The notes under the pieces are model-generated. The model ran no database searches. It was not told where the DNA came from and saw only the letters and a list, made by a program, of their open reading frames with translations. A stretch of 43,869 nucleotides of DNA from Spirochaetia bacterium (GTDB lineage: Bacteria > Spirochaetota > Spirochaetia > Treponematales > Treponemataceae). This document shows, piece after piece, positions 26,212-33,696 of the stretch. Where the stretch lies: assembly GCA_900769975.1 (NCBI GenBank), contig CAAGIR010000261.1:1-43869 (forward strand), in the 5' to 3' direction. The first letter of the stretch is position 1. Every line of letters starts with the position of its first letter. The translations under genes and the position numbers were made by a program.

Positions 26212-27050
26212 AAAGAGTATTAACTGTTCAGGATATTTCCTGCGTCGGTAAATGTTCACTTACGGTTGCATTGCCCGTCATTTCTGCAATGGGTGTAGAA
26301 GTTTGTCCCTTGCCGACAGCCGTTTTGTCAAGTCATACTGCTTTTTCCAGTTTTAGTTTTTGCGATTTAACCGAAAACCTTTCTGCAATTTGCGATGAAT
26401 GGAAAAAACAACAGATTCATTTTGATGCAGTTTATACAGGATATTTAGGTTCCATACAGCAGATTGATTTTGTGAACACCCTTTTGGACGATTTTGCACA
26501 GAACGACACTTTAATTATAATAGATCCATGCATGGGCGATAATGGCAGGCTTTACACTGGTTTTACACAGGATTATGTAAAAAAAATGGCAGGTTTATGT
26601 TCAAGGGCCAACGTAATTTTACCAAATATGACAGAAGCCTGTTTTTTATGCGGCGAAGATTTTCAAAAATATCAGGAAAACCAAAAGCTACAGATGATTC
26701 AAGCGTTAATGGAAAAACTTTTTCTTCTGGGACCCAAACAAGTTGTGTTAAAAGGTGTCAGTTTTTCAGAAGAAAAAATCGGAATTGCATATTGTGACAG
26801 TTGCAGCGACATCAATAAAATGAGCATCTATTTTCACAAAAAAATAGCACTGAATTTTCATGGAACTGGCGATATTTTTGCGAGTGTCCTTACAGGTGCG
26901 TTTATGCGTGATATGGATTTAAAATCTTCTGTAAAACTTGCCGCAGATTTTGTTTACGATTCCATCAAAAGTACTCTTACACACCCGGATTATAACTGGT
27001 ATGGTGTAGATTTTGAACGTGAACTGCACAAATTATCGCAAATTTCATAA
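26208..27050 (+). CDS. pdxY: Pyridoxal/pyridoxamine kinase
   Basis: This ribokinase-superfamily kinase phosphorylates pyridoxal-type vitamers for PLP salvage. The 280-aa length is typical. Motifs are VQDISCVGKCSLTVALPVISAMG near the N terminus, DPCMGDNGRLYTGF, NMTEACFL and the catalytic GTGD with Asp222 in FHGTGDIFAS. ATG 26208 overlaps the cyclase stop (ATGA), so the two are translationally coupled. PdxY and PdxK are not separable by eye; PdxY-like is preferred because the whole scaffold resembles that group. Confidence 0.9.
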   Translation: MKRVLTVQDISCVGKCSLTVALPVISAMGVEVCPLPTAVLSSHTAFSSFSFCDLTENLSAICDEWKKQQIHFDAVYTGYLGSIQQIDFVNTLLDDFAQNDTLIIIDPCMGDNGRLYTGFTQDYVKKMAGLCSRANVILPNMTEACFLCGEDFQKYQENQKLQMIQALMEKLFLLGPKQVVLKGVSFSEEKIGIAYCDSCSDINKMSIYFHKKIALNFHGTGDIFASVLTGAFMRDMDLKSSVKLAADFVYDSIKSTLTHPDYNWYGVDFERELHKLSQIS

Positions 27051-27066
27051 TTCATGATTACATCTT

Positions 27067-29037
27067 TTATTTTGCACTGTTCCTGTAGCTTGCTTTAATT
27101 GCTTCAACAAAAAGTTTATTCTGGTCTGTACGTTCTGGAACAGAAAATAAAGGTTTTCCGTCCTGTTCAGAAACACGCCAAATGTGCATAGGATTTGTGG
27201 TGTATGCTGGACTTGTAGGATTGTTTAAATACCAGTCAAGAACAGAAATAAAGCAGAGCGTATATTTTAATAGATTTGCATTTGTTGCAGATGTGGTGGC
27301 TGTTCTGTTTTGAGCACCAAGCAATACATCAAGACGTTTTGAAACTTCGTTTGGAATGGAAAAAACATAATGTTCCCAAGGATTTTCAATCAGTTTGCAG
27401 GTGGCTTTTGTTTTTGCTTTTTGGTCACATTCGTTTACTACTTGAGTAAGAAATTTGCGTGCAAAATCTGTTCTATGGAAAAGCGGTTTAAATTTACTTT
27501 CATCGGCAGGGTGTTCAAGCAGCAGTTGTTCAAATCTGAATGTAGGAAGATAATGATACGTTGTCTGCCACAAAAGCGCAGTTATTGTTTTCTTTCCGAT
27601 ATGCGATTTATCAAAATCTGGCTGAGAATAAATTGTGTTTACTAAATCGCACAAAGGTTCACAGTATAAAAGTTCAAATGTTTCTTCGCGGTAAGCGGCC
27701 CATTCATCCAAAACAGACCGAATGCTTTCCGTATCTTTGTGTTGTACATCTTCCTGTTCGGTAAAAACGATATTTCTGCACGCCTGAAAACAATCTTCGA
27801 TAATTCTGTGCAGGACAACAATCGTCTGTAAAGGATTGTCAGGCGATAAAAGGTTAAATCCATCATTAAATTTAAAAATCGGTTGAAAATACGGGAAAAG
27901 GTCTGGATGTTCATCAAGACTGTTAAATCCTGCCTGAGGAAACATTTGATCGAGCAGTTTTAAGCCTGTCGTAACCGTTGCATCTTTTATGCCTTTCTGC
28001 GGAGGTTCTGGCTTTTTCTTTTGTTCAGGTTTTGCTTCTTCTTTTTGTTTTTCTGGAAGAAGAAGATCAAACTTATGTAAGCCTACGAATTTTAATATTT
28101 CACCGACTCTTGTATTAAAAAAAGCAGGATAAGGTTCAAAAGTATCAGAACAAATTCGCAGTAAAATAGGGTAAAGTTTTTTTATGATTTCCGTATCAAT
28201 GTAAAGCCATTGTGTGATGGCACTTTTTGCATAATTTGAAAGCTGTTCTTTTGGTGCATCAGGATAAGCCGACTCATCAGCATAAATTTCTTTTATAACT
28301 TTTGGGATTTTATTTGTGCCGTAATAATAAATTGTGATTAGCGGTGAATAAACAGCCCTGATAAAAGGAATTAAATCTGCTGTAAGAATCTGCTGATTAA
28401 GCGACTGAAGGTTTATGTATTCCAGTTTAATTTGCTGCATTGACCAAGATGCAACCATCCGCAAAAATTTAAATTTTGTTTCCGTTCCGTTTGCAATTTT
28501 TGATTTATAAGTTGCAGGAGCAATCTGGATTAATGTTTTTATAGTTGTGATAAAGCCTTCCAGATGGTCAATCATCTGTTTGCAAGTATAATTTGTGAAT
28601 TCCAGCGAAATTTTTTCTGTTCCATTTTTTTGGAAATTACGCAGGAAATTGAAAAATCCGTAATTTGGTTTGATTTTATATTCCGGCGACATCATCAGTT
28701 TATCGATTGCATTTGCCACTTTTTTTGAAATTACAGGTAAATCTTCGTGTGTGTGACGTCTAACAGCTGTACCTGCCATTCCAGTCTGCGAATTTTTTGA
28801 AGAATTTCCCATGTTTCCGCTAGTTCCCTGCATACTGTCTGAATTTCGGACAATTCTTCCAGTTCTGTTTGAATTTTGCGAATTCGTTTTGTTTTCAGAA
28901 CGTTCGTACATTACTTTTCCGCCAAGTTTTTTTGCCATGTCGGCTGCATCTTTTTCACTTATTTCGCCAATGTTTTTTCTTGTTTTGTCTAATGTTCCTG
29001 GAGCCCAATCGGCTGTTCTGTTAAATTCTTCAGACAT
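27067..29037 (-). CDS. Treponema-type conserved protein, 656 aa, unknown
   Basis: I do not recognise a domain. The N terminus reads SEEFNRTADWAPGTLDKTRKN, followed by a disordered Asn/Ser-rich stretch (about 45-95) and a long helical body. A Lys/Pro/Glu linker (EEAKPEQKKKPEPPQK, about 340-360) leads into a second helical part. There is no signal peptide or membrane segment, so it is probably cytoplasmic. GAGG precedes the ATG. It lies 19 nt downstream of the DUF2804 gene on the same strand, suggesting one transcript. It faces the kinase gene with only 16 nt between stops. Its style matches large conserved hypotheticals of Treponema genomes, which is an impression, not a search result. Confidence 0.78.
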   Translation of the reverse strand: MSEEFNRTADWAPGTLDKTRKNIGEISEKDAADMAKKLGGKVMYERSENKTNSQNSNRTGRIVRNSDSMQGTSGNMGNSSKNSQTGMAGTAVRRHTHEDLPVISKKVANAIDKLMMSPEYKIKPNYGFFNFLRNFQKNGTEKISLEFTNYTCKQMIDHLEGFITTIKTLIQIAPATYKSKIANGTETKFKFLRMVASWSMQQIKLEYINLQSLNQQILTADLIPFIRAVYSPLITIYYYGTNKIPKVIKEIYADESAYPDAPKEQLSNYAKSAITQWLYIDTEIIKKLYPILLRICSDTFEPYPAFFNTRVGEILKFVGLHKFDLLLPEKQKEEAKPEQKKKPEPPQKGIKDATVTTGLKLLDQMFPQAGFNSLDEHPDLFPYFQPIFKFNDGFNLLSPDNPLQTIVVLHRIIEDCFQACRNIVFTEQEDVQHKDTESIRSVLDEWAAYREETFELLYCEPLCDLVNTIYSQPDFDKSHIGKKTITALLWQTTYHYLPTFRFEQLLLEHPADESKFKPLFHRTDFARKFLTQVVNECDQKAKTKATCKLIENPWEHYVFSIPNEVSKRLDVLLGAQNRTATTSATNANLLKYTLCFISVLDWYLNNPTSPAYTTNPMHIWRVSEQDGKPLFSVPERTDQNKLFVEAIKASYRNSAK

Positions 29038-29056
29038 AAAGATTCCTCTATTAAGT

Positions 29057-30127
29057 TTATAATCTTAACATTCCCCGTTGTAAAAGGCCTGGTAATTTTT
29101 TGAGTGTAATTTTTTCTCCATTTTTTGTCAAAAGTACACCTTCAAAATGACCAAAAATTGTATCGTAAGTTGTACGTAATGCGATTATGTTTAAAGTTCT
29201 GGAATTTACAGATACAGGGGTAAATGTCAAATCTACCATATTTTCTGTATCTTGAATTATCCATTGCTTTGAAATGCCAAAAGGATGAGTTATATAAACA
29301 GGCGGTAAAGTTGTGCTGTCTCCGTCAACAACTAAAATATTGCTATTGTATGAATCAGAATCAGCCGCATCAAGATTTGAATTTGAAAGATTAAAGATGA
29401 TGTTTTTTTCGTTTACAGTGCCAATTCCGTAAGTAAAAATCTGCTTTGAGTGCATTTTGTAATACGCACGATTTAAAACCATTATTCCCAAACCGCAAGA
29501 ATCATCAGAATAATCAAGACTGTTATTTTTTGATGATGTAATGGAAATTTGGCCTTGAACTTTCATTGTAGAAATCCAGGTTGCAGAACAACGGGAAGAC
29601 GTAGGCGAAGGATTAACAAACATTAAATCACAATGCATGTCATCCTGCATCGGCGAAAAAACATAACCTTCGGCATGTGGCCTGACATCATCGCCTTTTA
29701 CTTTAAATGTAAGCGCATGGTGACTGTGCTTTCTTCCCCAGGAAATTTTTATAAATCTTGATTTACGATAGCATGCACAAATTCCCCTTGTCGTTGTAAT
29801 TGGGACAAAACGCCTTCTAGGTGTCATTATGGTGTGGTAAATGAATTTTTTGCCAGTTTCTTTGTTCCATAAAGTTATTTCGCCCAAACCGATTGCCTTA
29901 AAATCGATAAATGAAGCAAGTCCTATAAAGTTTTCGATGGAAAATGCATAGTTTAATCTGCTTTTTATCCTTAAACTCGATAAAAAAGAGGGTACGGGAA
30001 TGCCTGCGTATGGTGCTTTCATTCCTCGTATGTCGATGTGTGGAGAAACTCCATTATATGAGCCAAATTCCGCTTTTCCATTTGATACAATTCTTTCAGG
30101 CGGATTTGATAGATTTCGTGAGTACAT
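29057..30127 (-). CDS. DUF2804-family protein
   Basis: The 356-aa protein matches the DUF2804 pattern. It has an N-terminal ...KAEFGSYNGVSPHIDI, a central beta-rich body with VFSPMQDDMHCDLMF and a C-terminal DTIFGHFEGVLLTKNGEKITL ending near RGMLRL. The fold is related to lipocalin-like hydroxyneurosporene-synthase-type proteins; the substrate is unknown. No signal peptide is seen. A TATAAT box lies six bases before the ATG, so the message is probably leaderless. It is the first gene of a two-gene unit with the 656-aa protein. Confidence 0.8.
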   Translation of the reverse strand: MYSRNLSNPPERIVSNGKAEFGSYNGVSPHIDIRGMKAPYAGIPVPSFLSSLRIKSRLNYAFSIENFIGLASFIDFKAIGLGEITLWNKETGKKFIYHTIMTPRRRFVPITTTRGICACYRKSRFIKISWGRKHSHHALTFKVKGDDVRPHAEGYVFSPMQDDMHCDLMFVNPSPTSSRCSATWISTMKVQGQISITSSKNNSLDYSDDSCGLGIMVLNRAYYKMHSKQIFTYGIGTVNEKNIIFNLSNSNLDAADSDSYNSNILVVDGDSTTLPPVYITHPFGISKQWIIQDTENMVDLTFTPVSVNSRTLNIIALRTTYDTIFGHFEGVLLTKNGEKITLKKLPGLLQRGMLRL

Positions 30128-30133
30128 TCTTCT

Positions 30134-30163
30134 ATTATATAGTAAAAATTATAAAATTGTAAA
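30134..30163 (-). promoter_or_regulatory. Promoter abutting the DUF2804 gene start
   Basis: On the minus strand TTTACA (30163-30158), an 18-nt spacer and TATAAT (30139-30134) are followed by AGAAGA and the ATG at 30127. The arrangement is nearly the same as at 24227-24262. Confidence 0.65.
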
Positions 30164-30171
30164 GTTAACTT

Positions 30172-31599
30172 TTACGGGAGCAAAGTATATTCTTTATCAT
30201 ATTCGCAAATTTCTACATTAGGAAAACCTGCTTCAGCAAGATGATTTTTAAATCCTGTCTGCTGTTCTTCTTCACCATGAATTAAGAAAATCTTTTTGAG
30301 GCATTTTGTGTCGATATTTTTAAGCCATTCAATCATTTCGGTATAATCGGCATGGGCACTAAATCCATTACATCGTTCAACTTTTGCCTTAACTTCGTAC
30401 ATATCTCCAAGAATTTTTACTTCTTTCTGTCCGTCAAAAATGCGTCGTCCCAAAGTATTTTCTGCCATATATCCTACAATCATAATTGTATTTTTTGGAT
30501 CGGAAATGCCGTTTGCAAGATGATACAAAACACGTCCTGCTTCGCACATTCCATCAGCCGAAATAATAATCATCGGGCCTTCTTTTTTATTTAATTCTTT
30601 TGAATCTTCGACATTTGTGGTGAACGTTAAAGAATTAAAACCAAACGGATTTTTGTGGTGTTTTAAAAATGCTTCGTTCACAGAATCATCATAACATTCT
30701 GGGTGAACTCTAAATACTGAAGTAGCATTACTTGCCATAGGTGAATCAACATAAATCGGAATGGCAGGGATTTTTTTCTGGTCGGTAAGAAGATGCAGAT
30801 AATAAACAAGTTCCTGTGCTCTTTCAATTGCAAATGATGGAATTATGATTTTGCCTTTTTTCGCACATGCTTCGCGAACAATTCTTTCAAGTTCGTGCAT
30901 GGCAAATTCATGATTATCGTGAAGTTTGTTACCGTAGGTAGATTCCAAAAAAATGTAATCAGGAGAAGGCATATTAACAGCAGGATTTCGGATAATTGGT
31001 TTGCAATTTCGCCCTATATCGCCTGTATACAAAAGCCTTAATTCGTTTTCGGGATTTTTTGGGTTAGGATTAATTGTGATATTTGCAAAAGCGGAACCTA
31101 GAATATGACCGGCATCATAAAATTCAAGCTGAACGTCTGGCGCAATATACATTTTTCTGTTATAGGAAAGTGAAACAATCTGATTTGCTGCTTTTACACA
31201 GTCTGTTTCATCATACAAAGGCTTCCAGTAAAATTTTTCACCTTTTTTTGCAGCCTGTTTAGCAAGAAATTCGGCATCGTGAGCCTGGATTCGTGCACTG
31301 TCCATCATCACAAGATTTGCAATATCTCTGGTGGCAGGGGTGGCATAAATATTTCCTGTATACCCACGTTTTGAAAGTAAAGGCAAAAGTCCGCAGTGAT
31401 CAAGATGACCATGAGTTAAAATTACAGATTCAAGCAAGTCCGTATTAATAGAAAAATTCCTGTTTTTTTCATCGGATTCTTTACGTTTTCCCTGAAAAGA
31501 ACCGCAGTCTACCATAAACATTCTGTCATCAATTTGAAAAATATGTTTTGACCCAGTAACTTCTTTTGCAGCTCCCAAAGAAAAACATTTTACAGCCAT
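30172..31599 (-). CDS. Beta-CASP metallo-beta-lactamase-fold hydrolase (RNA-processing type)
   Basis: The 475-aa protein has a complete zinc site, HGHLDH with His63, His65, Asp67 and His68. Beta-CASP motifs are IPSFAIERAQELVYYL and SADGMCEAGRVLYHL, and the late GFSAHADYTEM motif is present. The family includes CPSF73/Ysh1-like nucleases that cut or trim RNA, so an RNA exo/endonuclease is the likely role, but some bacterial members are uncharacterised. The ATG at 31599 has GAGGTGA just upstream. The gene ends 44 nt from the DUF2804 start, so that promoter region lies almost against its stop. Confidence 0.9.
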   Translation of the reverse strand: MAVKCFSLGAAKEVTGSKHIFQIDDRMFMVDCGSFQGKRKESDEKNRNFSINTDLLESVILTHGHLDHCGLLPLLSKRGYTGNIYATPATRDIANLVMMDSARIQAHDAEFLAKQAAKKGEKFYWKPLYDETDCVKAANQIVSLSYNRKMYIAPDVQLEFYDAGHILGSAFANITINPNPKNPENELRLLYTGDIGRNCKPIIRNPAVNMPSPDYIFLESTYGNKLHDNHEFAMHELERIVREACAKKGKIIIPSFAIERAQELVYYLHLLTDQKKIPAIPIYVDSPMASNATSVFRVHPECYDDSVNEAFLKHHKNPFGFNSLTFTTNVEDSKELNKKEGPMIIISADGMCEAGRVLYHLANGISDPKNTIMIVGYMAENTLGRRIFDGQKEVKILGDMYEVKAKVERCNGFSAHADYTEMIEWLKNIDTKCLKKIFLIHGEEEQQTGFKNHLAEAGFPNVEICEYDKEYTLLP

Positions 31600-31783
31600 A
31601 CGTCACCTCTATCAATGTTGTTAAAATAATTATAAATCACAAAGTTAAAAATGCAAGTTATTTTGGAAATTATTCTTTATGCGAAATTTCGAATTTTATT
31701 CAGATAATCTGATAATTTTATGGTAAAAGTGATTCTTTTAGTGGATTTAGCGTTTTTTTTTCGTTTTTTGGGGGATTTGATTA

Positions 31784-31812
31784 TTGAATAAAATTTGACT
31801 TTTCTATATAAT
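31784..31812 (+). promoter_or_regulatory. rpsU promoter
   Basis: TTGAAT (31784-31789), a 17-nt spacer and TATAAT (31807-31812) precede rpsU. The leader of about 40 nt holds AGAGGAGGTGA, a very strong ribosome site. Confidence 0.65.
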
Positions 31813-31859
31813 ATATATGTTTTTACGGAATTACCGAAAAAGAGGAGGTGACAATTTAA

Positions 31860-32066
31860 ATGGCAACAATCAATGTTGATGATACAGAAAACCTTGAAAA
31901 AGCAATCAAACGTTTTAAACGCATGGTTGAAAAAGAAGGTATTATCCGCGAATACAAAAGACGTGAATATTTTGAAAAACCATCTGCTCTTCTTCATCAG
32001 AAAAAAACAACTTTGGAAAGAAAACTTTTAAATAAACGTCGTAAGTCTGAAAAAAAAGACTTCTAA
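31860..32066 (+). CDS. rpsU: Ribosomal protein bS21
   Basis: The 68-aa basic protein of the small ribosomal subunit sits near the anti-Shine-Dalgarno end of 16S rRNA. It begins ATINVDDTENLEKAIKRFKR and continues with REYKRREYFEKPS and a Lys/Arg-rich tail. Length and composition match bS21. The gene is monocistronic, with its own promoter and a strong terminator. Confidence 0.95.
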   Translation: MATINVDDTENLEKAIKRFKRMVEKEGIIREYKRREYFEKPSALLHQKKTTLERKLLNKRRKSEKKDF

Positions 32067-32072
32067 TTTATG

Positions 32073-32109
32073 AACTGCACTTTAATGTTAAAAGTGCAGT
32101 TTTTTTTTG
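32073..32109 (+). terminator. rpsU terminator
   Basis: AACTGCACTTT (32073-32083) pairs perfectly with AAAGTGCAGTT (32091-32101), followed by a T-run to 32108. It isolates rpsU from the reductase gene. Confidence 0.9.
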
Positions 32110-32145
32110 TCCTTTATAAATCATCTGTTATACGCAAGGTTTTCC

Positions 32146-32175
32146 TTGACAGTTCACTTTCAACCATATTATATT
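32146..32175 (+). promoter_or_regulatory. Promoter of the SDR gene
   Basis: A consensus TTGACA (32146-32151), an 18-nt spacer and TATATT (32170-32175) lie upstream of a leader of about 120 nt that contains an extra GGAGGA at 32222-32227 not followed by an open frame of any length. Confidence 0.6.
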
Positions 32176-32300
32176 TGTTATACATTATTAAGTACTTGTT
32201 TCGGATTTTCTGCTTTTTGGAAGGAGGACGGAGTTAAGCTTACACAAATGAGAGTTTGAACTAGTATTTTACTGGATTTTCAGTTTTATGGAGGTGAATT

Positions 32301-33044
32301 ATGTTGTTAAAAGGAAAAGTTGCAATCGTAACTGGTGGAACTAGGGGAATTGGTTTTGAAACAGTGCGTCAGTTTTTGCTTCAGGGGGCAAAAGTTGCTC
32401 TGTTTGGAAGTAAAAAAGAAACTGTTGACGCTGCTGTATCAAAATTAAAGGAAGAAAATGAAAAATATGAAGTTTTAGGTTTATTTCCGAAACTTACATA
32501 TGAAGATGAAGTAAAAAATGCTTTTGAAATGGTAAAAAATTCATTTGGTAAAATTGACATTTTAATAAATAACGCAGGTATTTCGTCTCATACAAAACTT
32601 CTTGATTTTACGGAAGATGAATATGACAAAATTTCTGATGTGAACATAAAGGGAGTTTTCGTCTGTTCAAAAGTTGCTGTTCATTATCTTTCTGAAACAA
32701 AAGGAGTTATTTTAAATACCAGTTCAATGGTCAGCCGTGACGGACAGCCTTCTGGTGTAATGTATCCTGCTTCAAAATATGCAGTTAACGGAATTACGCA
32801 GTCGCTTGCTCGGGAACTTGCTCCTTTGGGAATTCGTGTAAATGCTGTTGCACCTGGAATTACCGAAACAGAAATGGTAAGTGCTTTGCCAAAGAATATG
32901 ATTGAACCGTTGATTAAGACTATTCCTCTAGGAAGAATTGGTACACCTACCGACATTGCAAATGCCTTTGTTTTTCTGGCTAGTGATATGGCATCATATA
33001 TTACAGGGGATGTTCTTCGTGTAGACGGAGCGGCGCGGACTTAA
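32301..33044 (+). CDS. Short-chain dehydrogenase/reductase, FabG-like
   Basis: The 247-aa NAD(P)-dependent oxidoreductase has the cofactor motif TGGTRGIG, NNAG and the catalytic YPASK (Tyr155, Lys159), with Ser in NTSSMVS. It ends in the conserved ITGDVLRVDGA. Length and motifs fit FabG (3-oxoacyl-ACP reductase), but no fatty-acid genes adjoin it. The position after NTSSMVSRDGQPSGVMY resembles several sugar or alcohol dehydrogenases, so the substrate is open. ATG 32301 has GGAGGTGA. A perfect terminator follows. Confidence 0.88.
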   Translation: MLLKGKVAIVTGGTRGIGFETVRQFLLQGAKVALFGSKKETVDAAVSKLKEENEKYEVLGLFPKLTYEDEVKNAFEMVKNSFGKIDILINNAGISSHTKLLDFTEDEYDKISDVNIKGVFVCSKVAVHYLSETKGVILNTSSMVSRDGQPSGVMYPASKYAVNGITQSLARELAPLGIRVNAVAPGITETEMVSALPKNMIEPLIKTIPLGRIGTPTDIANAFVFLASDMASYITGDVLRVDGAART

Positions 33045-33082
33045 ATCTTCATAATTTCTATAACACAATACAAATATAAAGT

Positions 33083-33143
33083 GGAAATCAAAATATTTTA
33101 AAAATTTTTTTAATTTTTTTTTATTTTGATTTCCTTTTTTTTT
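33083..33143 (+). terminator. Terminator after the SDR gene
   Basis: GGAAATCAAAATA (33083-33095) pairs perfectly with TATTTTGATTTCC (33122-33134), then nine T residues. The loop is A/T-only. Confidence 0.88.
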
Positions 33144-33229
33144 ATACTTTCACAAACATTATATATAGATAGCTTTTTTGTTTAGCTTGATGTTCGGCCG
33201 GCATCGAAAATTTATTTGTGAGGTAGATT

Positions 33230-33667
33230 ATGAATCAGTTGAATTCGATTATTCTGGAAGGAAATCTTGTAAAAGATCCTGTTCTTTCTGAACCTGCTGC
33301 AGGTTTTAAAGTATGTAAGTTTACTATTGGGGTAAACAGATTTTACAAAAACCGTAATGATGAAGCAACTCAGGAAGTGTCGTTTTTTGAAGTAGAAGGT
33401 TTTGGTAAGTTGGCAGAGTATTGTCAGAAAAAGGCAACAAAAGGTCGTGGTGTAAGAATTGTCGGGAGATTGAAGCAGGACTTGTGGAAAGACAGCAATG
33501 GTAAACAGCAGAATAAAGTGTATGTTGTTGCAGAGCATATTGAATACAAACCTGTGAATAACAAAAATGATAATGCGTATGCTGGAGCAAATGAAAATTC
33601 TACTGAATGCGATGAAAACGCACCTGCAAAAAATGAAACAGCTTTAGTTGAAGATACTGTGTTCTAG
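33230..33667 (+). CDS. ssb: Single-stranded DNA-binding protein
   Basis: The 145-aa protein has an OB fold: MNQLNSIILEGNLVKDPVL, then CKFTIGVNRFYKN, EVSFFEVEGFGKLAEYC and GRGVRIVGRLKQDLW. An acidic, Asn-rich tail follows. The usual C-terminal DDDIPF tip that recruits repair proteins is replaced by LVEDTVF, keeping acidity and the final Phe only. It coats single-stranded DNA in replication and repair. ATG 33230 has GAGGTAG. It is a stand-alone gene here, not in the usual rpsF-ssb-rpsR operon. Confidence 0.93.
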   Translation: MNQLNSIILEGNLVKDPVLSEPAAGFKVCKFTIGVNRFYKNRNDEATQEVSFFEVEGFGKLAEYCQKKATKGRGVRIVGRLKQDLWKDSNGKQQNKVYVVAEHIEYKPVNNKNDNAYAGANENSTECDENAPAKNETALVEDTVF

Positions 33668-33696
33668 TTTATTTTGCAGATGGTTTTCGAGGTTGT

